Shown: positions 37,665 through 45,558 of the stretch, in pieces | Numbering within the stretch: the first letter of the stretch is position 1 | Layout of the letters: the number at the start of each line of letters is the position of its first letter | The notes under the pieces: generated by a model | What the model saw: only the letters and a program-made list of their open reading frames with translations | What the model was told of the DNA's origin: nothing | The model's database searches: none | NCBI RefSeq assembly: GCF_008367235.1 | Contig: NZ_VTZS01000002.1 | Span: forward strand, 1-64,000 | Direction: 5' to 3' | Origin: Pareuzebyella sediminis | Lineage (GTDB): Bacteria > Bacteroidota > Bacteroidia > Flavobacteriales > Flavobacteriaceae | DNA: 64,000 bases | Translations under genes and position numbers: made by a program

Positions 37665-38246
37665 ATGAGAATACTTTCGGTATTAGTCCTTGCCTTTTTA
37701 TGCGTTGCCTGTAACACCACGGCGGAAACTGAGAAATCCAACGTAGGGATGGATCAAACCGAACAGGAGAAAATAGATCCTGACTATGATCCGGAAGCTA
37801 AAATTGAGGCATTGGGCATTAAGCTGAGCCCACCTTCGGCACCTGTGGCCAACTATGTAAATGCCGTACGGGTCGGAAATATGATTTTTTTATCGGGAAA
37901 AGGACCTTTGAAAGACGATGGGGAAAATATTACCGGGAAGCTTGGTGCTGAGCTCACCATAGAACAAGGTTATGAAGCTGCAAGAGTAACGGGTATCAAT
38001 CAGCTTTCCGTTTTGAAGGCTGAATTGGGTAATCTTAACAAGGTCAAACGTGTTGTGAAGGTTCTAGGAATGGTGAACAGTACGCCCGACTTTACCGAAC
38101 AGCCCAAAGTAGTCAACGGATATTCCGACCTTATGGTCGAAGTATTCGGTGACCGGGGTAAACATGCGCGTGCCGCTGTAGGCATGGGTGCTTTGCCAAG
38201 TAATATTGCCATAGAGGTCGAAATGATTGTTGAGGTAGTCGATTGA
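37665..38246 (+). CDS. RidA-family lipoprotein (second copy)
   Basis: A 193-residue protein with a lipoprotein signal (MRILSVLVLAFLCVAC, Cys16) and a short acidic linker. From about residue 60 it is a RidA domain of the longer type: NYVNAVRVGNMIFLSGKGPL, RVTGINQLSVLKAELGNLNKVKRVVKVLGMV and ARAAVGMGALPSNIAIEVEMIVEV. Both the key Arg (ARAAVG) and the Glu (IEVEMI) are kept, unlike the first copy. It is lipid-anchored, so it works in the periplasm or on the outer membrane. It should hydrolyse the imine released by the upstream PLP enzyme. The TRAP binding-protein gene starts 7 bases later. Confidence 0.85.
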   Translation: MRILSVLVLAFLCVACNTTAETEKSNVGMDQTEQEKIDPDYDPEAKIEALGIKLSPPSAPVANYVNAVRVGNMIFLSGKGPLKDDGENITGKLGAELTIEQGYEAARVTGINQLSVLKAELGNLNKVKRVVKVLGMVNSTPDFTEQPKVVNGYSDLMVEVFGDRGKHARAAVGMGALPSNIAIEVEMIVEVVD

Positions 38247-38253
38247 TTAAAAA

Positions 38254-39270
38254 ATGTTCGGATCGGCAAAAAGATATGGAATCACGAACTTGTTAGGGTT
38301 CGGCCTTATTATTTACTTCTTTTTTGCCTTAAACGCGTGCAAAACCCGGGAAAAAGAACCCGAAGTCTTACTTAGGGCCGCCTTACTGGTCAAAGAAGAT
38401 CATACTTGGTACAAAGGCTTCGCCTATTTCAAGGAAATTATGGAAGAGCGTTCCAATGGACGAGTAAAGGTCGAAATATATCCTTCGGAACAGTTGGCCA
38501 AAGAAATCGAGGCCATTCGCCTTATTCAAGCTGGGGTAATCGATATGACCACTACTGGGTCGACGCTCACCAATTGGTTCGAGGTAGCTGCCTTCTGTGA
38601 AATGCCCTTTTTGCTCAACGATGCTGCTGATATCGACAGCTACGTGAATGGTCCCGTTGGTCGACGTATAGAAAAGGAGATGATCGAGAAATCGGGTCTT
38701 AGGGCCATGGGCCATTTTGAAAGAGGCCCTAGACATCTTACTTCCAATCGGCCTATTCGCCACCCAGATGATTTAAATGGTCTTATTATAAGAGTACCTA
38801 ACGTACCCTCTTTTGTAACGGCATGGAGTGCTTTGGGCGCCAAACCTACCCCAATGGCCTTTTCGGAAGTGTTCACTTCACTACAGCAAGGCACGATCGA
38901 GGCTCAAGAGAACCCTTTTGCCATGATCAACAACGCCGGTTTTGCCGAAGTACAGCAATATTTGAACCTTACCGGACATGTCATTAGCTGGGTATATCCT
39001 GTGGTAGGCGAAAAACAGTTTCAAGCACTTCCGCCCGACATACAACAACTGTTTTTGGAAGCTAGTTCTGAGATGCAGGCCTACGAGCATCGCCTTTTTC
39101 TAGAGAACGAAAAAAAGGTGCAAGATGAATTGAAGGCTAAGGGCATGAAGTTTATCGAGGTCGATAAGAAAGCATTTCAAGAAAAATGCGAGAAGGCCAT
39201 TTATGAAAGTCTTTCGCCTGATATGCAAGACCTATATAACACCCTAAAACTTCAGAAAGATGCTGCATAA
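38254..39270 (+). CDS. dctP: TRAP transporter substrate-binding protein, lipid-anchored
   Basis: A 338-residue DctP-family binding protein. Typical phrases are FKEIMEERSNGRVKVEIYPSEQL, EIEAIRLIQAGVIDM, LNGLIIRVPNVPSF and ALGAKPTPMAFSEVFTSLQQGTIEAQENP. Arg180 in LIIRVP is the conserved residue that pairs with the substrate carboxylate, so the ligand should be an organic acid. The signal ends at LNAC, which makes this a lipoprotein rather than the usual soluble periplasmic protein. It overlaps the DctQ gene by 11 bases. The upstream enzymes suggest the ligand is a 2-keto or sugar acid. Confidence 0.93.
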   Translation: MFGSAKRYGITNLLGFGLIIYFFFALNACKTREKEPEVLLRAALLVKEDHTWYKGFAYFKEIMEERSNGRVKVEIYPSEQLAKEIEAIRLIQAGVIDMTTTGSTLTNWFEVAAFCEMPFLLNDAADIDSYVNGPVGRRIEKEMIEKSGLRAMGHFERGPRHLTSNRPIRHPDDLNGLIIRVPNVPSFVTAWSALGAKPTPMAFSEVFTSLQQGTIEAQENPFAMINNAGFAEVQQYLNLTGHVISWVYPVVGEKQFQALPPDIQQLFLEASSEMQAYEHRLFLENEKKVQDELKAKGMKFIEVDKKAFQEKCEKAIYESLSPDMQDLYNTLKLQKDAA

Positions 39271-39724
39271 AGCCATAGGGCGCATATTGAAAATAGGTAC
39301 GCTTATTAGTACTTGGGGGCTAATAGCTACGGTTTTGCTACAAATAATTTGTCGATTTACGCCTATTGATACCCCTTCTTGGACAGAAGAAGCATCACGA
39401 CTATTTTTCATCTACGCCATGTCTTTTGCAGCTGGCTTGGCTATGAAGAACGAATTTTACGTACATCTCTCCATGTTCTATGAACGGCTTCCATCTCGAC
39501 TTAAAAAAATTGTATCGCGAACCATACCGATCTTATCGCTGTTTCTTTTTTTATTTATGGCGGTTTGTTCCGTCCAGCTGATTATTTTAGGACTCGCTGA
39601 AAAGTCACCTAGTATGGGGCTTAATATGGGCTTTGCATTTCTCAGTATGTTTATTATGGCCACTTCGGTGGGGTATTACCTAGCGAGGAAGATCGCAAGG
39701 GATTTTAAAAACTGGAAGTCGTGA
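39260..39724 (+). CDS. dctQ: TRAP transporter small membrane subunit
   Basis: A 154-residue inner-membrane protein with four hydrophobic segments, the DctQ pattern. Recognisable parts are TPSWTEEASRLFFIYAMSFAAGLAMKNEFYVHLS and a basic linker RLPSRLKKIVSRT. It overlaps the binding-protein gene by 11 bases and the large subunit by 4, so the three are co-translated. Its role is to dock and stabilise the large subunit during sodium-driven uptake. Confidence 0.9.
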   Translation: MLHKAIGRILKIGTLISTWGLIATVLLQIICRFTPIDTPSWTEEASRLFFIYAMSFAAGLAMKNEFYVHLSMFYERLPSRLKKIVSRTIPILSLFLFLFMAVCSVQLIILGLAEKSPSMGLNMGFAFLSMFIMATSVGYYLARKIARDFKNWKS

Positions 39725-40995
39725 TTTGGATTTTGGTACTCGTCTTTGTGGTTTGCCTAGTGTTGCGGTTTCCCATTGCCTTCGCTTTAGGTCTGTCATG
39801 TCTAAGCTATGTATTGGCCAAGGGTATACCGCTGATCATCGTTCCGATGAAAATGTATTCCGGAATCGATGTATTCGTTCTTTTGAGCGTTCCAGGTTTT
39901 ATAATGGCGGGTAACCTAATGAATCATGGGGGGCTCACCGAACGCATCATCCGATTTTGTAACCATTTACTGGGTCACATTCGTGGAGGTCTCTCATTGG
40001 TCAATATTGGAGCCTCGATGCTATTTGCCGGAATATCGGGGACGGCCATTTCAGATACTGCTAGCATGGGCTCCATTATGATCCCCGCTATGAAAAAGGA
40101 AGGCTATGATACAGGTTTTTCATGTGCCGTTACCGCTGCGTCATCAACAGTAGGGCCTATTATTCCCCCTAGCGTACCGATGATTATTGCGGCAACACTC
40201 AGTGGGTTATCGGTAGGTAAACTTTTCTTGGCAGGGGCCCTTCCAGGGCTATTATTGGGGGTGGGTCTATTATTGACGGCCTATATCATTTCGACGAGAA
40301 GAAACTACCCGAAACACCCGCGTAGTAGCTTTGGTCAGATATTACGCGGATTTGTGGATACATTTTGGTCCCTTTTAATGACTTTTATTATACTGTACGG
40401 TATTATTGGAGGTATTTTCACACCGACCGAAGCTTCCATTATTGCAGTGGTCTATGCATTGCTCATAGGTAAGTTGGTTTATCGCAGACTGAGTTTTAAA
40501 AGCATTCAGGTTATTTTTTTGGATAGTATGAAAACTTCGGCATCTTTGATGGTGTTGGTAGGTTTTGCGAATTTGTTTGGGTTTATTTTAATTACCGAGC
40601 AAATTCCGCAAGCCATCTCGAATGAGATTTTAGGTTTTACTACAAACAAATATATAGTGCTCTTACTGATCAATATTTTACTTATCATCGTCGGTACTTT
40701 TATGGAAACCATTGCGGCTCTTTTGATACTATTTCCTATTTTATTGAAAGTGGCGCTGGCGGTCGATGTCGACCCTATACATTTTGCGGTTATCGCAGTT
40801 TTGAATTTAATTATTGGGCTGACAACACCCCCCGTAGGAGTCTGTCTTTTTGTGGCTTCCAGTATCGGAAAAATATCTATTGGAGAGGTAAGTAAAGCAG
40901 GTTTTCCGTTTTTAATGGTCAGTTTACTGGTCTTGGTTTTGGTGACACTTTTCCCCTGGTTTTCGCTAGCCTTGCCCAATTTATTTATGGAGTAA
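39721..40995 (+). CDS. dctM: TRAP transporter large membrane subunit
   Basis: A 424-residue inner-membrane protein with about 12 segments, the DctM subunit. It starts with GTG inside the GTGA overlap with dctQ. Family landmarks are FPIAFALGLSCLSYVLAKGIPL, SVPGFIMAGNLMNHGGLTERII, GISGTAISDTASMGSIMIPAM and VGPIIPPSVPMIIAA, repeated in the second half as NLIIGLTTPPVGVCLFVASSI. It forms the sodium-coupled channel for the acid captured by DctP. The gene is intact. Confidence 0.93.
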   Translation: MIWILVLVFVVCLVLRFPIAFALGLSCLSYVLAKGIPLIIVPMKMYSGIDVFVLLSVPGFIMAGNLMNHGGLTERIIRFCNHLLGHIRGGLSLVNIGASMLFAGISGTAISDTASMGSIMIPAMKKEGYDTGFSCAVTAASSTVGPIIPPSVPMIIAATLSGLSVGKLFLAGALPGLLLGVGLLLTAYIISTRRNYPKHPRSSFGQILRGFVDTFWSLLMTFIILYGIIGGIFTPTEASIIAVVYALLIGKLVYRRLSFKSIQVIFLDSMKTSASLMVLVGFANLFGFILITEQIPQAISNEILGFTTNKYIVLLLINILLIIVGTFMETIAALLILFPILLKVALAVDVDPIHFAVIAVLNLIIGLTTPPVGVCLFVASSIGKISIGEVSKAGFPFLMVSLLVLVLVTLFPWFSLALPNLFME

Positions 40996-41012
40996 CAACT
41001 AAAACATTGAAG

Positions 41013-41825
41013 ATGTATAGAATCAAATTGCTAACGGTTATTTTTTGCTTCGGCTTAGGTCTGGTTCAGGCCCAATCCTCGTACGTTCTCAAAGAAAATG
41101 TCCCGTATTATGATGCCAAGACACAAGCCTCCGATGTCTACATCAAGGAGCGCTGCAAATTGGATGTTTATTACCCCAAGGATACTACCGGGGTAGCTAC
41201 GGCCATTTGGTTTCATGGGGGCGGCCTAGAGAACGGCGAAAAGCATATTCCAGAGGGTTTATTGAAAAAAGGGATTATCGTAGTAACCGTGAATTACCGA
41301 ATGCACCCCAAAGTAAAACATCCCGTATATATTGAAGATGCAGCCGCAGCTGTAGCATGGACTTTTAACCATATCTCGGAATTCAACGGTGACCCGAAAA
41401 AAATATTTGTTACGGGCCATTCTGCTGGGGGATATCTCGCCAGTATGGTAGGTTTTGATAAGCACTATTTGAACAAGCACGGGATCGATGCCGACGATAT
41501 CGCAGGATTGATTCCTTTTAGTGGTCACGCCATAACCCATTTTACGGTCCGCAAAGAAATGGGTATTGCGGGTACACAGCCTATCATCGATGCATATGCC
41601 CCCTTGTTCCATGTACGCAAAGATGCCCCGCCCACGCTTTTGATTACTGGCGATCGAGACCTTGAACTACTGGGACGATACGAGGAAAACGCCTATTTCC
41701 ACCGGATGTTAAAAGTGATAGGGCATCCCGAGGTCACGCTTATGGAACTCGATGGGTACGGACATAATATGGTCTACCCCGCCATCCCGCTACTTCTTGA
41801 TTTTATGAGTAACAAATCACACTGA
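41013..41825 (+). CDS. exported alpha/beta-hydrolase esterase
   Basis: A 270-residue carboxylesterase-like enzyme. The ATG at 41013 is chosen over a TTG at 41007 because it begins the signal peptide (MYRIKLLTVIFCFGLGLVQAQ). The oxyanion loop HGGG, the nucleophile elbow GHSAGG, an Asp in GDRDLELL and the His in DGYGHNMVYP give a full catalytic set. It follows dctM after 17 bases and is probably the last gene of that operon. It may free a sugar acid or amino sugar from an ester or lactone. The real substrate is unknown. Confidence 0.85.
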   Translation: MYRIKLLTVIFCFGLGLVQAQSSYVLKENVPYYDAKTQASDVYIKERCKLDVYYPKDTTGVATAIWFHGGGLENGEKHIPEGLLKKGIIVVTVNYRMHPKVKHPVYIEDAAAAVAWTFNHISEFNGDPKKIFVTGHSAGGYLASMVGFDKHYLNKHGIDADDIAGLIPFSGHAITHFTVRKEMGIAGTQPIIDAYAPLFHVRKDAPPTLLITGDRDLELLGRYEENAYFHRMLKVIGHPEVTLMELDGYGHNMVYPAIPLLLDFMSNKSH

Positions 41826-41851
41826 TTGAAGGCAAAACGATATCAGAGGAT

Positions 41852-42838
41852 TTAAAGTGCCTTTACTTCAAAAGGTTTTTCCTTGCTCCTTTTGACCCGA
41901 TTGCACAAAGGTTTACCAAATACATCCGAAGCAATTTCAAAACAATCCCCGTTGTCGATTTGAATGCCGTCCGTAAAACTAAAAGTGGCCGTGCCAAAGT
42001 AATGGCAGTGTAAGTCGCCCGGTGTCCGAAATAGTTTATACTTAAAGTGGTGCTGTTCCAAATTATCGATACTATGAATCATATGTGCTGCGCCACTTAG
42101 AAAATCTTTGGCCCATAGGGTTTCTGTTCCCCTTTGCACCGATACCCGCCCCTTGACCGATTCGGGAAGGTCTCCGATCAAAAGCTCAGGGCCAAAGGAA
42201 CATTGCCTCAATTTTGAGTGCGCAAGATAAAGGTAGTTGATGCGCTCCATCACATGATCGCTATATTCATTGCCCAAGGCATAACCCACCCGAAATGGAG
42301 TGCCGTCCAGACCAATTAAATAAATGCCGACTATTTCAGGTTCTTCGCCTCCATCAAGAGCATATGAAGGGTAATCTATGGTTCCATTGGGGGGTACTAT
42401 GATAGTGCCATTGCCTTTATAGAACCATTCAGGCTGTACCCCGATCTGTCCTTTTTTGGGTTTTCCTCCTTCTATACCCATCTTGAAGATTTTCATAGAA
42501 TCGGAAAACTCTTTTTCCTTTTCTAGAGCTTTGTGCATGGTGTCTCGCGCATTGGCCGACCCCGAATGGGTAAGTCCGGTTCCGGTAATCCAAAAATGGT
42601 AGGGGTCTTTGTGAAAAATAGGGGGCAAAAGTCGGTCAGCGGCTACAATCGTATCGTAATCGACATAGTCATCAGAAAGATTTTTTGCCACTAGGGTCTC
42701 TATTTTCTCCCCTTTTTGAATGGAGGCGTATGCCAGGTCGTAAGTCGAAGCAAAGTTAGTAATAGGGTACAGGCGGTCCCCAGAAACCTGGGCTACAATT
42801 ATGCCGTCATTACGATCTAAATATTGTACTATTCGCAT
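41852..42838 (-). CDS. FAH-family enzyme of the AraD1 type
   Basis: A 328-residue cytoplasmic protein of the fumarylacetoacetate hydrolase superfamily, resembling the AraD1/GguC group that handles 2-keto-3-deoxy sugar acids. Motifs are ITGTGLTHSGSANARDTM, GGEEPEIVGIYLIG with metal-binding glutamates, GYALGNEYSDHVMERINYLYLAHSKLR and TPGDLHCHYFGTATFSF. It has no signal peptide. The gene lies 3 bases after the exported FAD oxidoreductase, so the two form an operon. It converges with the TRAP/esterase genes. A role in splitting or dehydrating the keto acid imported by TRAP fits the context. Confidence 0.8.
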   Translation of the reverse strand: MRIVQYLDRNDGIIVAQVSGDRLYPITNFASTYDLAYASIQKGEKIETLVAKNLSDDYVDYDTIVAADRLLPPIFHKDPYHFWITGTGLTHSGSANARDTMHKALEKEKEFSDSMKIFKMGIEGGKPKKGQIGVQPEWFYKGNGTIIVPPNGTIDYPSYALDGGEEPEIVGIYLIGLDGTPFRVGYALGNEYSDHVMERINYLYLAHSKLRQCSFGPELLIGDLPESVKGRVSVQRGTETLWAKDFLSGAAHMIHSIDNLEQHHFKYKLFRTPGDLHCHYFGTATFSFTDGIQIDNGDCFEIASDVFGKPLCNRVKRSKEKPFEVKAL

Positions 42839-42841
42839 GGT

Positions 42842-44686
42842 TTAATTCGATTTTAAATTTCCATTCCAATCGATTTCCCAAGAGAAGGGATTTAAAATAT
42901 GATCGGTCAATATACAAACTGTTCTACGGTCTAAGGGTGCTTTTTCCTCGAAAGGGGCGTCGATGCCCCAAGACTTCCATTGAGACCGAAGGGAAGACCA
43001 ATCAAATTTCGGACTTAGGTTTTGGAGTATCGAACGCATGAATTCAAGAGTAATGCCTTTGCCTGAAGCGGCGATATCTTCCATTTCCTTGAAATAGGGA
43101 AGAAGTCCCTGTTTCCATTCGTATTCCGATACAATACGTTCAGGGTAGAACCAAGTTTGATTGGCCCATTTATAGGGTACACCATAACCCTTTAAGATAC
43201 CGGTCGCGCCGATTTTTTGTATGGAAGCAAAAGCGTGATCGTCAGGCTTGACATCAATGAAGGGCATTAGATAGGCTTGGTCTTGAATAAGTTGTTGCTG
43301 TACCTTTCGAATGGATACCTCCGAAGGTCCTTTTTTTTCAATGATGGCGGTTGCCGCCAAGGCCCCTGCAGCTTGGCCGATCCCTAAAACCACAGGCTGT
43401 AACCGCGTGGTACCATTGACAATGTTGGAGACACTAATGTTTTTTTCAGCGACAATGAAATTTTCTACGCCCTTTGGAACAAGGCATCCCAGGGGAATGG
43501 TATAACTGGGCACTTTAATATTGATGAATTCGATTTTTGGGGCTTGAGGATTCTTATCGTGATGATGATCGATAGGATAATCACCTACAGCGATACCTGT
43601 TCGATATAGGTTGTAATCGTAAGGCCTTTCAAGATGGTCGGTTACTAAAAAAACTTTTCCCTTGACCCTCCTAGCCTCACGGTGGTATGCTATTATGGGA
43701 AAACCATCTTGGGTCGGAAATTCTTCGGCCAACCGAAGATTTTTAAAGCCCAGATCATTTTGTATATAATAAACAAAACCCTGTGTAAAGTGTTTTGCTT
43801 CTTCCAGTTTTTCTTGATAGCGCTCAGGGGAGAGTGTGGGCCAGTCAAGATAGAAGTCATTGCCACAATGGGGCCAATTGATCAGATATTTATTGTTGGG
43901 CAACTTCGCGTAACCCAACATTTGTTCGCATCCCGAAACCCCTCCGAACATAGCGCCCCCTTCACGTTGGCAGGCGCAGGAAAAGTCGTTAGGGTCATAG
44001 TTTTTCGGTTTTTTAACGAGCCCCTTGCGTCCTTTTTTCTCACCTACATCCTCTAGAATGGCCGTATAGGTCAGATCTTGTACGATGGTATTACTGGTTG
44101 CCGGTGCCTCCGCCTCACCTGTGTCGTTCTTGGCATCCATACCTACCCGGAATTCAGCTCCGACCATGGGCAGTAGGGCTCCGGTCTCCGTGGCATCGAT
44201 AACGATGGTGGCCTTTGTTGAGTACGTTTTTTTGTATTTTTTATAGGTTATTTTCCAACCTTCCCCATCATATATTAGATCTTCGAGTGAGGCATTGGAA
44301 ATGATTTCGAGGTTTGGAAGGGAAGCCATTTCTCGAAGTATATCCTGTGCGACCAAAGGCTCAAAAAGGGTATGGCTGACCCAACCTGTGGCCAAGGCTT
44401 CTGCTCCACCATAATGATTCCTTAACTTTTGACGGAACTCGCCCCAAATACCGGAAGGCATTTCGTGGTTGCCATCAATAGCTGAAACACCGGCAGAGGT
44501 CAACATGCCGCCCAGCCAAGGACCGGCCTCCAAGATTTGGACCCTAACCCCCATCCGGGCGGCCTGAATGCCAGCAGAGGTACCTCCCGTACCACCTCCT
44601 ATTATTAGAATGTCCGTGGTATGTTGGGCGTGGAAGACCAGGGTGCCAAATAGAAAAATAAGTAGTATCGAATAGGTCTTGCACAT
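42842..44686 (-). CDS. exported FAD-dependent oxidoreductase (FAD_oxidored type)
   Basis: A 614-residue protein with a signal peptide (MCKTYSILLIFLFGTLVFHAQ). The FAD fold starts at once with TDILIIGGGTGGTSAGIQAARMG and QILEAGPWLGGMLTSAG. Later motifs are IDATETGALLPMVGAEFRVG, SNIVNGTTRLQPVVLGIGQAAGALAA, and several Cys in SCACQREGGAMFGGVSGCEQM. It belongs to the same broad family as the protein at 7289 but lacks that protein's N-terminal beta domain. The C-terminal 150 residues are unfamiliar. It is probably periplasmic and acts on a carbohydrate-related compound. It is first in a two-gene operon with the AraD1-type gene. Confidence 0.85.
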   Translation of the reverse strand: MCKTYSILLIFLFGTLVFHAQHTTDILIIGGGTGGTSAGIQAARMGVRVQILEAGPWLGGMLTSAGVSAIDGNHEMPSGIWGEFRQKLRNHYGGAEALATGWVSHTLFEPLVAQDILREMASLPNLEIISNASLEDLIYDGEGWKITYKKYKKTYSTKATIVIDATETGALLPMVGAEFRVGMDAKNDTGEAEAPATSNTIVQDLTYTAILEDVGEKKGRKGLVKKPKNYDPNDFSCACQREGGAMFGGVSGCEQMLGYAKLPNNKYLINWPHCGNDFYLDWPTLSPERYQEKLEEAKHFTQGFVYYIQNDLGFKNLRLAEEFPTQDGFPIIAYHREARRVKGKVFLVTDHLERPYDYNLYRTGIAVGDYPIDHHHDKNPQAPKIEFINIKVPSYTIPLGCLVPKGVENFIVAEKNISVSNIVNGTTRLQPVVLGIGQAAGALAATAIIEKKGPSEVSIRKVQQQLIQDQAYLMPFIDVKPDDHAFASIQKIGATGILKGYGVPYKWANQTWFYPERIVSEYEWKQGLLPYFKEMEDIAASGKGITLEFMRSILQNLSPKFDWSSLRSQWKSWGIDAPFEEKAPLDRRTVCILTDHILNPFSWEIDWNGNLKSN

Positions 44687-44798
44687 CTTGTAGAGCGTAT
44701 TTATGAATCGGTAGTAAGGTACAAAAAGACCGAATAAATATTTTGGTAAGGAATATGTAATCGAAATACGGTAGGGCAGTTTCTTAGTATCTTGAATC

Positions 44799-44820
44799 TA
44801 TGAAGGCAATAACCTTCATA
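44799..44820. promoter_or_regulatory. perfect inverted repeat between divergent genes
   Basis: TATGAAGG, six bases and CCTTCATA form a perfect 8-base inverted repeat in the 245-base gap between the FAD oxidoreductase (minus) and the BLUF gene (plus). A TATCTTGA box at 44788-44795 overlaps its approach. It could be an operator. No T-run follows, so it is not a standard terminator. Confidence 0.35.
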
Positions 44821-44931
44821 TGCTTGTAAGAAAACATCCTCTGCTTAAATTTATTAAAATTTTTGCGTTTTTTGGCATTCTAAAATCTGCGGAAATTTTA
44901 TAATTGTTTCTCAAATTTTCGATATTTAAGA

Positions 44932-45369
44932 ATGTACACACTAACCTATGAATCCAAGGCGACCAAGCCATTGACGAATGCCGACTTCGGGAAGCTATTG
45001 AAAGAGGCCCGCTCCTTCAACCAAAATAATGGGATTACGGGTTGCCTAATTTCTTATCGGGGAAACTTTATACAAATATTGGAGGGAGATCAAAAGGTAG
45101 TTCAAGCGCTTTATGAGCGTATTAAGGTAGATTCCCGACATACTGATGTCAAATTGTTTTCTGAAGACCATATTTCGGAGCGTGATTTTCCCGACTGGGG
45201 TATGGCGTACTATCCTATTGATGAGAACTCCGTAAGCCCAAGTGAGTTGGAACAGTTTAAAAGTAACCTGACTCTTTTGGCCGATTTATCAAAGCCTACC
45301 AACGTCACCGCTATTCTGTTTTGGAAGCGTATAAAGTTTTTGATATCCTTCGCATCTGACGACCGTTAG
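44932..45369 (+). CDS. stand-alone BLUF-domain blue-light sensor
   Basis: A 145-residue flavin-based photoreceptor. The BLUF core covers residues 1-95: LTYESKA with the key Tyr6, NNGITGCLISYRG, FIQILEGD with Gln48, and DFPDWGMAYYP, which supplies the Trp/Met region. The remaining 50 residues hold two amphipathic helices and no output enzyme domain, as in PixD-type short BLUF proteins that signal by binding a partner. There is no partner gene next to it. It responds to blue light with a small hydrogen-bond switch around FAD. Confidence 0.9.
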   Translation: MYTLTYESKATKPLTNADFGKLLKEARSFNQNNGITGCLISYRGNFIQILEGDQKVVQALYERIKVDSRHTDVKLFSEDHISERDFPDWGMAYYPIDENSVSPSELEQFKSNLTLLADLSKPTNVTAILFWKRIKFLISFASDDR

Positions 45370-45558
45370 CAGATATAGGCATAGTATCGGTAGGGTGGGT
45401 CTTTCCCCGCGCCTCTATGATCGCACTACATGTTCTGTACAATTGAGTTGGCTTCTTTATTTCGTTCTGAAGATCTGAAAACTTTTTGGTAACCGTACGA
45501 AATGTCATTACCTTACTACAGATATTAACACTCCCCCGCTAATAAAGTCCAACACATT

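Noticed and set aside
41826-41870. AAGGCA/TGCCTT hairpin between convergent genes as terminator
   Set aside because: The loop is over 20 bases and no T-run follows.
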